Source: Variovorax sp. OV700
GTDB lineage: Bacteria > Pseudomonadota > Gammaproteobacteria > Burkholderiales > Burkholderiaceae_C
NCBI RefSeq assembly: GCF_900099805.1
Contig: NZ_FNDR01000019.1
Location: 1 to 64,000, forward strand
DNA: 64,000 nucleotides
Direction of reading: 5' to 3'
Shown: in pieces, positions 10,191 through 18,153 of the stretch
How the letters are laid out: each line of letters starts with the position of its first letter
Numbering within the stretch: the stretch's first letter is position 1
Notes under the pieces: generated by a model
Told to the model about the DNA's origin: nothing
The model's input: the letters and a program-made list of their open reading frames with translations, nothing else
The model's database searches: none
Made by a program: the position numbers and the translations under genes

Positions 10191-10559
10191 TTACTTGGCG
10201 ACGGCGCCCGAGCCTTGTTGGGCTTGAACGCGTGCGTCCATCGGGTGGGCCATCGTCGAGACGACCTTGCTGTTGACGCGCGAACCCGAGCTCACGTTCT
10301 GGTCGGGAGCGTAGGCGGTACGGACCGCTTCGGCTTCGACGAGCGAACGCTCCTTCGACACGGCGACCGTTTCCGGGCCGCGCGAACCGCGGGTCACGTT
10401 CTGGTTCGGAGCCGCTGCGGTGCGCACGGCTTCGGCGTTCACTTCGTCACGGCTCTTGGTCGAGACGGCGGTGTTCACGCCATCGTAGCTTTCAGCTTGG
10501 GCGCCGGTGGCGGCCAACAGGGTCAGGGCGGCGGCAGCGAGGATGTGCGAGGTCTTCAT
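10191..10559 (-). CDS. Small secreted protein with two EAVRTA repeats, unknown function
   Basis: I do not recognise a characterised family. The 122-residue product starts at MKTSHILAAAAL, with AAGGAAC just upstream, and has a signal peptide ending near residue 22 (GAQA). The mature part contains two repeats of about 34 residues, roughly 37-70 and 71-104. Each has the core EAVRTA, then APxQNV and GSR. It has no cysteines and is likely periplasmic. Small exported proteins of this style are common in Burkholderiales. It is divergent from a LysR regulator, and the palindromes between them suggest regulation by that protein. Confidence 0.7.
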   Translation of the reverse strand: MKTSHILAAAALTLLAATGAQAESYDGVNTAVSTKSRDEVNAEAVRTAAAPNQNVTRGSRGPETVAVSKERSLVEAEAVRTAYAPDQNVSSGSRVNSKVVSTMAHPMDARVQAQQGSGAVAK

Positions 10560-10627
10560 TTTCAGTTCCTTGTGTTCGTTGGATGGTTCGTCCACCAGGC
10601 TCGCTCGTTCGCTCACCTGTGCGGCGA

Positions 10628-10718
10628 GTTTCCAACTGAAACAGCCGCGCAAAACACGTGGAACAGAGACACCGTGTTTCCTCTATTGAAACAATGACAG
10701 CCCGAAGGCATGCCTTCG
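10628..10718. promoter_or_regulatory. Cluster of three inverted repeats between the repeat-protein and lysR genes
   Basis: Two sites share the same half-site: GTTTC-N5-GAAAC at 10628-10642 and GTTTC-N7-GAAAC at 10676-10692. They are followed by a perfect 16-bp palindrome CGAAGGCATGCCTTCG at 10703-10718. All lie in the 249-bp gap between the divergent genes at 10559 and 10809. They are good candidates for operator sites of the neighbouring LysR protein or another regulator. Confidence 0.5.
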
Positions 10719-10808
10719 ATTGAGTGAGCGCTTCGCGGCTGCACAAGCCGGTCTTCCCGAAAAATCAACGCATGCCGATCCTGAAACGGAAACAATGGGC
10801 ACTTTGAC

Positions 10809-11714
10809 ATGGACAGTCTCGATCTGATCAGAACCTTCCGGGAGGTTGCTTCGCAGGGCAGCTTTTCGCACGCGGCCAAGAAGCTCGACATGTCGAAAGC
10901 CACCGTCAGCAAATACGTGGCGGAGCTTGAAACGCGCTTTGGCGTGCGCCTGCTCAACCGCTCCACGCGTTCGGTGAGCCTGACCGACGCCGGCCAACTG
11001 CTGCTCGAACGCAGCACGCCGGTTCTCGAGATGGTCGAGCTCACCCAGGCCGAGTTGCAGGAGCGCGCCAGGCAGCCCGGCGGGCGCCTGCGGATTTCGG
11101 CCCCGCACGGCATGGGGAACGGCGAATTTCCGGGCCTTTTGGCCGACTTCATGCGCTACTACCCCGATGTGAGCATCAGCCTGCAGCTGACCAACCGCAC
11201 GGTCGATCTCGCGGAGGAAGGCATCGACGTCGACATCCGCAGCGGCCCGGTCGCGGATGCCAACCTGATCGTGCGCAAGCTGATGCTCATGGAGATGGTG
11301 GTCTGCGCATCGCCGGTCTACTGGAAGAAGCACGGCAAGCCCGAGCATCCGCGCGACCTTGCCGGCCACGAGGCGCTCACGCATTCGTTGCTGGGCGCGC
11401 AGCCGGTCTGGCGCTTCGACGATGGCGGCCAGCCGCTGGACGTACCGGTCAAGAGCCGCATGGACTGCACCGAAGGCGCGCCGCTGATCCGGGTCGCGAT
11501 GCGCGGCTTCGGCGTGATCTACCTGCCCTCGATCCTCGTGCAGTCGCACATCGACCAAGGCGAACTGGTGCCGGTGCTGCAGGACTATGCGCGCAAGGAC
11601 ATGTGGCTTTCTGCCGCCTACCTGCAGCGGCGCCACAACAGCGCCGCGCTGCGCGCGCTGCTCGACTTTCTCCAGACCCGCGTCGGCAAAGGGCCAGGCT
11701 CACAAAAGAAATAG
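10809..11714 (+). CDS. LysR-family transcriptional regulator
   Basis: This 301-residue LTTR has an N-terminal winged helix-turn-helix (first about 60 residues, GSFSHAAKKLDMSKATVSKYVAELE) and a C-terminal substrate-binding domain. The variant LDMSKATVSKYV and the effector-domain phrases LRISAPHGMG and VDIRSGPVAD place it in the CrgA/AaeR-like subgroup common in Burkholderiales. The effector is unknown. It is divergent from the small secreted-protein gene, with inverted repeats between, so autoregulation is likely. A terminator-like hairpin follows at 11717-11738. Confidence 0.88.
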   Translation: MDSLDLIRTFREVASQGSFSHAAKKLDMSKATVSKYVAELETRFGVRLLNRSTRSVSLTDAGQLLLERSTPVLEMVELTQAELQERARQPGGRLRISAPHGMGNGEFPGLLADFMRYYPDVSISLQLTNRTVDLAEEGIDVDIRSGPVADANLIVRKLMLMEMVVCASPVYWKKHGKPEHPRDLAGHEALTHSLLGAQPVWRFDDGGQPLDVPVKSRMDCTEGAPLIRVAMRGFGVIYLPSILVQSHIDQGELVPVLQDYARKDMWLSAAYLQRRHNSAALRALLDFLQTRVGKGPGSQKK

Positions 11715-11716
11715 AA

Positions 11717-11738
11717 AAGCCCGGCACGGGCCGGGCTT
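11717..11738 (-). terminator. Terminator hairpin between lysR and the dienelactone hydrolase gene
   Basis: Arms AAGCCCGG and CCGGGCTT (11717-11724 and 11731-11738) enclose a 6-nt loop. On the minus strand the hairpin is followed by a T-rich tract, so it mainly serves the dienelactone hydrolase transcript. Confidence 0.65.
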
Positions 11739-11756
11739 CGCTTGGCGCAGGCTCGT

Positions 11757-12440
11757 TCAGCCGACGTGCTTGGCAAAAAACTCCAGCGTGCGCGTGCGCG
11801 CGAGCTTGGCGGCCTCGGCGTTGTACGAACCGCGCTGGTCGCAGTTGAAGCCATGGCCCGACTCGTAGACATGCACCTGAACCTCGGGATGCGCCTTCTT
11901 GAAGGCTTCGATGGTGTCCAGCGGAATCCAGTGGTCCTGATTGCCGAAATGCGCCAGCACCGGGACCTTGGGCTGGCGCGCGGTTTCTTCCGGCGTCGTC
12001 ATTCCGCCGCCGTAGTAAGGCGCCGCGGCGGCAATGCCCGGAACCAGGCTCGCGGCGCGCCAGACCAGGAGGCCGCCCCAGCAATAGCCCACGATGCCCA
12101 CCTTGCCGGCCTTGGCCGCATAGGCCACGGCGGCCTCGACGTCCTGCAGCACGCCGGGCGCGGGCAGCGCCTCGACCGCGGTCTTCAGCGCAAAGCCGGC
12201 CTTCATGTCCTCGTCGCTGTAGCCGAGCTCGACGCCGGGCTTCACGCGATGAAAGGTCGAGGGAGAGACGGCCAGGTAACCGTCCGCCGCATAGCCGTCG
12301 GCCACCGATCGGATGTGCGAGTTGACGCCGAAGATTTCCGGCACCACCACCACGGCGCCCCGCGGCTTGCCGGCAGGTTCGGCCACGTAGGCCGGGAAGA
12401 CGAAGCCGTCCTTGGCGGTGAGATCGATGAATTGACCCAT
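11757..12440 (-). CDS. Dienelactone hydrolase family protein
   Basis: This 227-residue protein matches carboxymethylenebutenolidase, which hydrolyses dienelactone in the chlorocatechol/ortho-cleavage pathway. Motifs are VVVPEIFGVN, nucleophile GYCWGG with the characteristic Cys, an acid in HFGNQDHWIP and His in ESGHGFNC. The AAGGAG sequence lies 10 nt before the MGQFID start and only 1 nt before an upstream ATG, so I chose MGQFID (12440). Its partner gene upstream encodes a 2-hydroxychromene-2-carboxylate isomerase family protein. Together they suggest aromatic-compound catabolism. Many family members have other substrates. Confidence 0.85.
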   Translation of the reverse strand: MGQFIDLTAKDGFVFPAYVAEPAGKPRGAVVVVPEIFGVNSHIRSVADGYAADGYLAVSPSTFHRVKPGVELGYSDEDMKAGFALKTAVEALPAPGVLQDVEAAVAYAAKAGKVGIVGYCWGGLLVWRAASLVPGIAAAAPYYGGGMTTPEETARQPKVPVLAHFGNQDHWIPLDTIEAFKKAHPEVQVHVYESGHGFNCDQRGSYNAEAAKLARTRTLEFFAKHVG

Positions 12441-12493
12441 GGTTGTCATGCTCCTTGATAGCGAATGAGTTGAATCGAATGAAAGGGTTGCCG

Positions 12494-13099
12494 CTAGCGC
12501 TTTTGCTGCAGCGCGCGCTCGACGAAATCGAGCCGGTCCTGGCCCCAGAATATCTCGCCGTCGATGACATAGCTTGGCGCACCGAACACCTGGATGTCGA
12601 TCGCTTCCTGGGTGTAAGCCTCGTAACGCTCCTGCACGGCCTGGCTCAGCGACTGCTCCGTGCGCTTGGGCGGCAGGCCGCATTCCGCGACCAGCGATTC
12701 GAGCACCTTGGGGTCGCCGATGTTGCGCTCCTGCACCCATACCGCTGCAAATATTGCGCCGCACACGCGCATGGCGACATCGGTGCCGTCGTGCAGGTCG
12801 ACCGCGATGATCAGCCGCGCCGCATCGTCGCCCGACACCGGAAAAAATTTGGGCTTGAGGTTCAGCGGCAGATCGAGGTGGCGCGAAAAACGCGCCAGTT
12901 CGACCAGCCGGTAGGCTTGGCGCTGTGGTGCCCGCTTGCCGAGGGGCAGCCCGCCCGAGATCGGATAGACGCTGCCCAGGTCGACGGGCCGCACGCGCAC
13001 CGTGGCACCCGCCGCGGCCGCGATGGCGGCGAACCGGGCATGCCCCAGATACGTCCATGGGCTCTGTGGCGCAAAGTAATAGTCGATCGTATGGCTCAT
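12494..13099 (-). CDS. 2-hydroxychromene-2-carboxylate isomerase family (DsbA-like fold)
   Basis: This 201-residue protein starts at MSHTIDYYFAPQSPWTYLGH. The YFAPQSPWTYLG segment carries the active-site serine region of the kappa-class GST-like HCCA isomerases, which act with glutathione in naphthalene degradation. The C-terminal GAPSYVIDGEIFWGQDRL is the usual ending. It probably forms an operon with the dienelactone hydrolase (53-bp gap). The true substrate is open, because the family is broad. It is divergent from the SDR gene at 13173. Confidence 0.82.
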   Translation of the reverse strand: MSHTIDYYFAPQSPWTYLGHARFAAIAAAAGATVRVRPVDLGSVYPISGGLPLGKRAPQRQAYRLVELARFSRHLDLPLNLKPKFFPVSGDDAARLIIAVDLHDGTDVAMRVCGAIFAAVWVQERNIGDPKVLESLVAECGLPPKRTEQSLSQAVQERYEAYTQEAIDIQVFGAPSYVIDGEIFWGQDRLDFVERALQQKR

Positions 13100-13160
13100 G
13101 CGCTCGCCCTCGATGATGTAATCCAAGCGAACGGTTTTAACTGACACGCAGTTTTTGTGC

Positions 13161-13175
13161 AGGAGGTCGGATTTG
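13161..13175 (+). promoter_or_regulatory. Shine-Dalgarno site fixing a TTG start
   Basis: A consensus AGGAGG at 13161-13166 is followed after 6 nt by TTG (13173-13175), in frame with the SDR. No ATG is nearby. The first conserved residues (VLLITGGGRGIG) begin three codons after the TTG, so this start is well supported. Confidence 0.8.
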
Positions 13176-13919
13176 GACCAGGTACTCTTGATCACGGGCG
13201 GCGGCCGGGGCATCGGCGCCGCAACCGCCTTGCTGGCGGCAAAGCGCGGCTACGCGGTGGCCGTCAACTACGCGAGCAACTCGCTTGCAGCGGACGAGGT
13301 GGTGCGCACCATCCGCGCCGGCGGCGGCACAGCGGTGGCCGTGCAGGCCGACGTGGGCGACGAGGCGCAGGTGACCGCCATGTTCCAGAAGGTCGATGCC
13401 AGGCTCGGCCGCCTCACGGCGCTGGTCAACAGCGCCGGCGTTGTCGACGTGCAGGCCCGCGTCGATGAAATGACCGCGCTGCGCCTGGAGCGCATGTTCC
13501 GCACCAACGTGATCGGCAGCTTCATCTGCGCACGCGAAGCGGTGCGGCGCATGAGCACCCGGTACGGCGGCGCGGGCGGGGCGATCGTCAATGTTTCCAG
13601 CGCCGCGGCGCGGCTGGGCTCGCCCGGCCAGTACGTCGACTACGCGGCCAGCAAGGGCGCCATCGACACCTTCACCATCGGCCTGGCCAAGGAGATCGGC
13701 GCCGAGGGCATCCGCGTCAACGCGGTGCGCCCCGGCCTGATCGACACAGAAATCCACGCTTCCGGCGGCATGCCCGACCGCGCCTTCGAGCTGGCGCCCA
13801 CCGTGCCAATGCAGCGCACCGGCAGCGCGGAAGAAATTGCCGGCGCGATCCTGTGGCTGCTGTCCGAAGAGGCCAGCTACACCACCATGGCCCTGCTCGA
13901 CGTGACCGGGGGGAGGTAG
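13173..13919 (+). CDS. Short-chain dehydrogenase/reductase (FabG-like)
   Basis: This 248-residue classical SDR has the NAD(P)-binding TGGGRGIG at 8-15, NSAG at 86-89, a serine pair near 142-143 and the catalytic Tyr157-x3-Lys161 (YAASK). It resembles glucose-1-dehydrogenase/3-oxoacyl-ACP-reductase-like enzymes. The substrate is unknown. Translation most likely starts at TTG. The stop codon TAG is followed immediately by the GTG of the MarC gene, with the ribosome-binding site of the latter inside this gene, so the two are translationally coupled. Confidence 0.85.
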   Translation: MDQVLLITGGGRGIGAATALLAAKRGYAVAVNYASNSLAADEVVRTIRAGGGTAVAVQADVGDEAQVTAMFQKVDARLGRLTALVNSAGVVDVQARVDEMTALRLERMFRTNVIGSFICAREAVRRMSTRYGGAGGAIVNVSSAAARLGSPGQYVDYAASKGAIDTFTIGLAKEIGAEGIRVNAVRPGLIDTEIHASGGMPDRAFELAPTVPMQRTGSAEEIAGAILWLLSEEASYTTMALLDVTGGR

Positions 13920-14573
13920 GTGAGTACCTCGATGGACCTGATCAAGCCGCTGGTCACGCTGGTGGCCATCGTCAACCCGCTGGCCATCGTGCCCTTCTTC
14001 ATCCACTACACGCAGGGGTACTCCGATGCGCAGCGCCGGCACACGGTGCGCATGTCGGCCTTCAGCGCCTTCGTGGTGATTGCGGTCAGCGCGCTGATCG
14101 GGCTGCAGCTGCTGGCGTTCTTCGGCATCTCGATTGCCAGCTTCCAGGTGGGCGGCGGCCTGCTGCTGCTCATGAGTTCGCTGTCCATGCTCAATGCGAA
14201 GCCGGCCGAGAGCAAGACCAACGTGGAGGAGCTGCGCGCCACCGAGGTCAAGGCCTCCATGGGCGCGTCCATCGCGGTGGTGCCACTCACCATTCCGCTG
14301 CTCACCGGGCCGGCCACCATATCGACCGTGGTGATCTACGCCGACAAGACGCAGCATCTGTGGGAGCTCGGGCTGCTGGTGGGCTACGGCGTGGTGGTGG
14401 CGCTGGCAACCGCGCTGGCCTTTTCGCTTGCGCAGCCGATTGCGCGTGTGCTCGGCAAGACCGGCATCAACATCATGACGCGGCTCATGGGCCTGATCCT
14501 CGCGGCGCTCGCGGTCGAGGTCATGGCCGACGGGCTCGGCAAGCTGTTCCCGATCCTGCAGCGCGTGGGCTAG
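13920..14573 (+). CDS. MarC family (UPF0056) inner-membrane protein
   Basis: This 217-residue protein with about six transmembrane helices matches the MarC/NAAT family. Typical parts are VAIVNPLAIVPFFI near the N-terminus and ASMGASIAVVPLTIPLLTGPATIS in the middle. Despite the name, MarC has no proven role in multidrug resistance. It uses a GTG start directly abutting the SDR stop, with GGGGGGAGG (13908-13916) as the ribosome-binding site. It converges on the EVE-domain gene with only 7 bp between stop codons. Confidence 0.85.
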   Translation: MSTSMDLIKPLVTLVAIVNPLAIVPFFIHYTQGYSDAQRRHTVRMSAFSAFVVIAVSALIGLQLLAFFGISIASFQVGGGLLLLMSSLSMLNAKPAESKTNVEELRATEVKASMGASIAVVPLTIPLLTGPATISTVVIYADKTQHLWELGLLVGYGVVVALATALAFSLAQPIARVLGKTGINIMTRLMGLILAALAVEVMADGLGKLFPILQRVG

Positions 14574-14580
14574 CGCCTGT

Positions 14581-15042
14581 TCAGGCCAGCATCTTCTCGA
14601 TGATCCGCCAATGCGCGGGCTCGACCGGCGTGATCGACAACCGGTTGCCCTTGCGCAGCACGACCAGGTCGGCCAGCTCGGGTCTGGCGCGCAGCTCGGG
14701 CAGCGCCAGCAGCCGGGTCTTGCGAACGGCCTGCACGTCGACCAGCAGCCAGCGCGGATCGTCCTTCTTCGAGGCCGCATCGTAGTACGGCGACTCGGAG
14801 TCGAACTGCGTCGGGTCGGGCTTGATGCCCGAAGCCACGCGCGCAATGCCCGCGATGCCCGGCTCGGGGCAGCTCGAGTGATAGAAGAGCACGCCGTCCC
14901 CTACCTTCATGCCATCGCGCATGAAGTTGCGTGCCTGGTAGTTGCGCACGCCGGTCCACGCCACCGTGGCGTTGGGTGCGGCAAGCGCATCGTCGATCGA
15001 GACCTCGCCGGGCTCGGATTTCATCAACCAGTAATTGGGCAT
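14581..15042 (-). CDS. EVE domain-containing protein
   Basis: This 153-residue protein is a single EVE domain (PUA-like superfamily, related to YTH and human THYN1). It shows NYWLMKSEPGEVSID at the start, TGVRNYQARNFMRD and the FYHSSC segment. EVE proteins are thought to bind modified bases in DNA or RNA, and in bacteria they occur both as housekeeping genes and in restriction or defence contexts. Here it ends the liv-type operon, 8 bp after the binding-protein gene, with no defence genes around. A housekeeping role is more likely. Confidence 0.88.
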   Translation of the reverse strand: MPNYWLMKSEPGEVSIDDALAAPNATVAWTGVRNYQARNFMRDGMKVGDGVLFYHSSCPEPGIAGIARVASGIKPDPTQFDSESPYYDAASKKDDPRWLLVDVQAVRKTRLLALPELRARPELADLVVLRKGNRLSITPVEPAHWRIIEKMLA

Positions 15043-15050
15043 GGTGCCCG

Positions 15051-16220
15051 TTATGGTGTCACATAGTCAGAGACGACGACCCATTTTCCGTCCTTGATTT
15101 GCGACAGGCGGGACTGGTCGTTGCCCAGCCGCTTGGTGGCGGTGTAGGTGCTCTTGGCACTGCCGAACATGTCGGGCTCGAAGGTCATGGTGTCCATCGC
15201 CTTGATGAAGCTGTCGGTCGTCAGGTTGGGGCCGGCCTTCTGCGCCGCCTTGATGAACGAATCGATGATGACGTAGCCGTACACCGAGAACACCGTCGGG
15301 TCTTCGTTGAACTTGGTCTTGTACTTGTTGGCCCAGAAGCGCAGCGGCTGCGACTGCTCGTCGGTGTAGGGGTTCTGCACCGTCATGGTGGCGTAGATGC
15401 CGTCCATCGCCTTGCCGCCGAGCTTGTGGATCAGGTCGGTATAGGAGGCGCTCGAGCCCAGGAAGGTCGGGTTGAAGCCGGTCTTTCGCGCCTCGCCCAC
15501 GGTGCCGATGGTCTCGCGGATGATGGTGCCGAGCACCACGAGGTCGCAGTTGGCCGCCTTCATTTTTGCGACCTGCGAGCTGAAGTCTGTGGCGCCACGC
15601 TTGAACGATGTTTTCTCGGCCAGCTCCAGGCCCGCCGTCTTCAGGCCGGCCTCGGCGCCGCGCTGCACTTCGAGCCCGAATTCGTCATCCTGGTAGATGG
15701 TGCAGACCTTCTTCGCGCCCTTCTCCTTGATCATCTTGGGCAGGGCCAGGCGGATCTGGTCGTAGTAGGTGGCCGCGAACGAGTACTTGAGCCGGTTCAG
15801 CGGTTCGTACATTTCACGCGCCGCGGTGATCGGCATGAAGTTGACGATGTTCTTCTCGAACTGCACCGGCATGGCCGCCATGTTTTGCGCGGTGCCGATG
15901 TGGCCCGCCATGATGAAGATCTTTTCCTGGTTGACCAGCTTCTGCGCCGCAAGGACGGCCTTCTTCGGGTCGTAGCCGGAGTCTTCGACGAAGAGTTTGA
16001 GCTTGCGGCCGTTGATGCTGCCCTGCTCGTTGAGTTCGTCCACGCGCAGTTGCATGCCGTTGCGCGCCTGCTTGCCGAAGCCCGCGAGCGGCCCCGAGAG
16101 GTCCTGAATGGTGCCGATGCGGATTTCGTCCTTGCTCACGCCCTGTTGCTGCTGCGCGGACGCGAACGTCGCGACCAGGCCCAGCACGGCCAAGGTCGTC
16201 ACTGTCTTGAGCTTCATCAT
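15051..16220 (-). CDS. Branched-chain amino acid type ABC transporter substrate-binding protein
   Basis: This 389-residue periplasmic binding protein starts at MMKLKTVTTLAVLG, with GAGGAG 8 nt upstream. A signal peptide ends near residue 23 (ASAQ). The mature N-terminus EIRIGTIQDLSGPLAGFG is the hallmark of the LivK/Peripla_BP_6 family. It is encoded downstream of livHMGF and an acyl-CoA ligase. In such clusters the ligand is often an aromatic or aliphatic carboxylic acid rather than leucine. The ligand here is not known. Confidence 0.9.
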   Translation of the reverse strand: MMKLKTVTTLAVLGLVATFASAQQQQGVSKDEIRIGTIQDLSGPLAGFGKQARNGMQLRVDELNEQGSINGRKLKLFVEDSGYDPKKAVLAAQKLVNQEKIFIMAGHIGTAQNMAAMPVQFEKNIVNFMPITAAREMYEPLNRLKYSFAATYYDQIRLALPKMIKEKGAKKVCTIYQDDEFGLEVQRGAEAGLKTAGLELAEKTSFKRGATDFSSQVAKMKAANCDLVVLGTIIRETIGTVGEARKTGFNPTFLGSSASYTDLIHKLGGKAMDGIYATMTVQNPYTDEQSQPLRFWANKYKTKFNEDPTVFSVYGYVIIDSFIKAAQKAGPNLTTDSFIKAMDTMTFEPDMFGSAKSTYTATKRLGNDQSRLSQIKDGKWVVVSDYVTP

Positions 16221-16265
16221 GGCGTTGTCTCCTCGGGTTGACAAAAAAAGGTTCGGCGATGCCGG

Positions 16266-18149
16266 TCAGCGGTACATCGCATCGATGCGCTCGGCATACT
16301 TGGTTTGCACCAATTTCCGCTTGAGCTTCATCGTCGGCGTGAGCTCTTCGTCCTCGGCACTCAACTGCGTTTCGAGCAGGAAGAATTTCTTGATCTGCTC
16401 GACCCGCGCAAACTTGGCATTGACGCGGTCGATCTCGCCCTGGATCAGGTCCAGCACCTCTTGCGCACGCGTGAGGCTTTCGTAGTTGCTGAAAGGCACA
16501 TCGTGGTCCTGCGCAAACTTCTCGACGTTCTCCTGGTCGATCATGACGATCACCGTCAGGTACGGTTTCTTGTCGCCGATCACCACCGCATCGGTGATGT
16601 AGGGGCTGAACTTGAGCTCGTTCTCCAGCTCGCTCGGCGTGATGTTCTTTCCACCTGCCGTGATGATGATGTCCTTCATGCGGTCGGTGATGCGGAAATA
16701 CCCTCCCGCGTCGACCGTTCCCACGTCGCCGGTGTGCAGCCAGCCGTCGGCGTCGATGGTCTCGGCGGTTTTCTCGGGCAGGTTGAGGTACCCCATGAAG
16801 ACATTGGGGCCGCGCACCAGGATTTCGCCGGTCTGCGGATCGAGGCGCACCTCGTTGTAGCTGGTGGCCGGGCCAATGGAGCCCGGCATGATGCGCGACG
16901 GCGGCACGCCCGTGGACGCGCCGCACGATTCGGTCATGCCCCACACCTCGAGCATGGGCACGCCGAGCGCCAGGTACCAGCGCACCAGTTCGGGCGAGAT
17001 GGGCGCCGCGCCGGTGACGAGGAACCGCGCACGGTGGATCCCGATGAGCTTGCGCACGTTGTCCAGCGCCAGCCAGCGCGCCAGGCGAAACTTGAAACGC
17101 AGCCCCGCGCCCACCGGCTGGCCCTGCAGCACGCGCTCGGCAATCTGCCGGCCCACGCCGATGCTCCAGCCGTAGGCGGCCTGCTGCAGCCGGCTCGCCT
17201 CCTTCAGCGTGATCATCACGCCGGAATAGAACTTCTCCCACACGCGCGGCACGGCCGTGAACACCGTGGGCGAAATCTCGCGCACGTTCTCGGGCACCGT
17301 CTCGGGGTTTTCGACGAAGTTGAGGATCGAGCCGGTGTACATCGCGAAGTATTCGCCGCCCATGCGCTCGGCGATGTGGCACAGCGGCAGGAAGCACATG
17401 CGCTCGTCGCCCTCGCCCTGCGACAGCAAGGAGTTGTAGCCGCGCATGGTGTACACCAGCCCGCGGTGGCTGTGCATCGCGCCCTTGGGCTTGCCCGTGG
17501 TGCCCGAGGTGTAGACGAGGATGGCAAGGTCTTCGGGCCGGCAGGCGGCAATGCGTTGCTCCAGCGCCTGCGGATGGTCCTGCAGATGCGCGCGGCCGAG
17601 CGCGCGCAGCGCGTCCAGGCTCATGACGCCGGGATCGTCGAGCTCGCGCAAGCCCTCCATGTCGAACACGACGACCTTGCGCAGCAGCGGCAGTCGGGCG
17701 CGCACTTCGAGCGCCTTGTCGAGCTGCTCGTCGTCCTCCACGAAGAGCACGGTGGTGCGCGAGTCTTCGCAAAGATAGTGCACCTGCGAGGCCGCGTCGG
17801 TCGGGTAGATGCCGTTCGACACGCCGCCGCAGCTGAGCACGGCGATGTCGCACAGCACCCACTCGATGACGGTGTTGGCCAGAATCGAGGCGCATTCGCC
17901 CGGCCCGAAGCCGAGCGCCAGCAGGCCGCCCGCGATCTCGCGCACGGCCTCGGCGGTCTGCCGCCAGGTCCAGCTGCGCCAGATGCCGAATTCCTTCTGC
18001 CGCATCCAGACCTTGTCGGCGCGCAGTTCCACGGCCTTCCAGAACACGGCCGGGATGGTGTCGCCGGGCACGACGATGCCGGGCTTGGCCTCGAGGTGCG
18101 CCAGGTCCCACAGGCCGGCGGGAGGGCGCAAGGCGACGGGGGTGGTCAT
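16266..18149 (-). CDS. AMP-dependent acyl-CoA synthetase (long-chain FadD15-like)
   Basis: This 627-residue ligase activates a carboxylic acid to its CoA thioester through an acyl-adenylate. The AMP-binding signature YTSGTTGKPKGAMHSH, the GMTESCG motif and the ADP/AMP loop HTGDVGT...GRMKD-type segment (ITDRMKDIIITAGGKN) are intact. It lies between livF and the binding-protein gene (starting 4 bp after the livF stop). This implies that the transported compound is CoA-activated on entry. The closest subgroup by eye is the long-chain acyl-CoA synthetase type, but the chain length is unknown. Confidence 0.88.
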   Translation of the reverse strand: MTTPVALRPPAGLWDLAHLEAKPGIVVPGDTIPAVFWKAVELRADKVWMRQKEFGIWRSWTWRQTAEAVREIAGGLLALGFGPGECASILANTVIEWVLCDIAVLSCGGVSNGIYPTDAASQVHYLCEDSRTTVLFVEDDEQLDKALEVRARLPLLRKVVVFDMEGLRELDDPGVMSLDALRALGRAHLQDHPQALEQRIAACRPEDLAILVYTSGTTGKPKGAMHSHRGLVYTMRGYNSLLSQGEGDERMCFLPLCHIAERMGGEYFAMYTGSILNFVENPETVPENVREISPTVFTAVPRVWEKFYSGVMITLKEASRLQQAAYGWSIGVGRQIAERVLQGQPVGAGLRFKFRLARWLALDNVRKLIGIHRARFLVTGAAPISPELVRWYLALGVPMLEVWGMTESCGASTGVPPSRIMPGSIGPATSYNEVRLDPQTGEILVRGPNVFMGYLNLPEKTAETIDADGWLHTGDVGTVDAGGYFRITDRMKDIIITAGGKNITPSELENELKFSPYITDAVVIGDKKPYLTVIVMIDQENVEKFAQDHDVPFSNYESLTRAQEVLDLIQGEIDRVNAKFARVEQIKKFFLLETQLSAEDEELTPTMKLKRKLVQTKYAERIDAMYR

Positions 18150-18153
18150 GCGG

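Noticed and set aside
14581-15042. EVE-domain gene as evidence of a defence island
   Set aside because: No restriction, methylase or other defence gene is nearby. It sits in a transporter operon.
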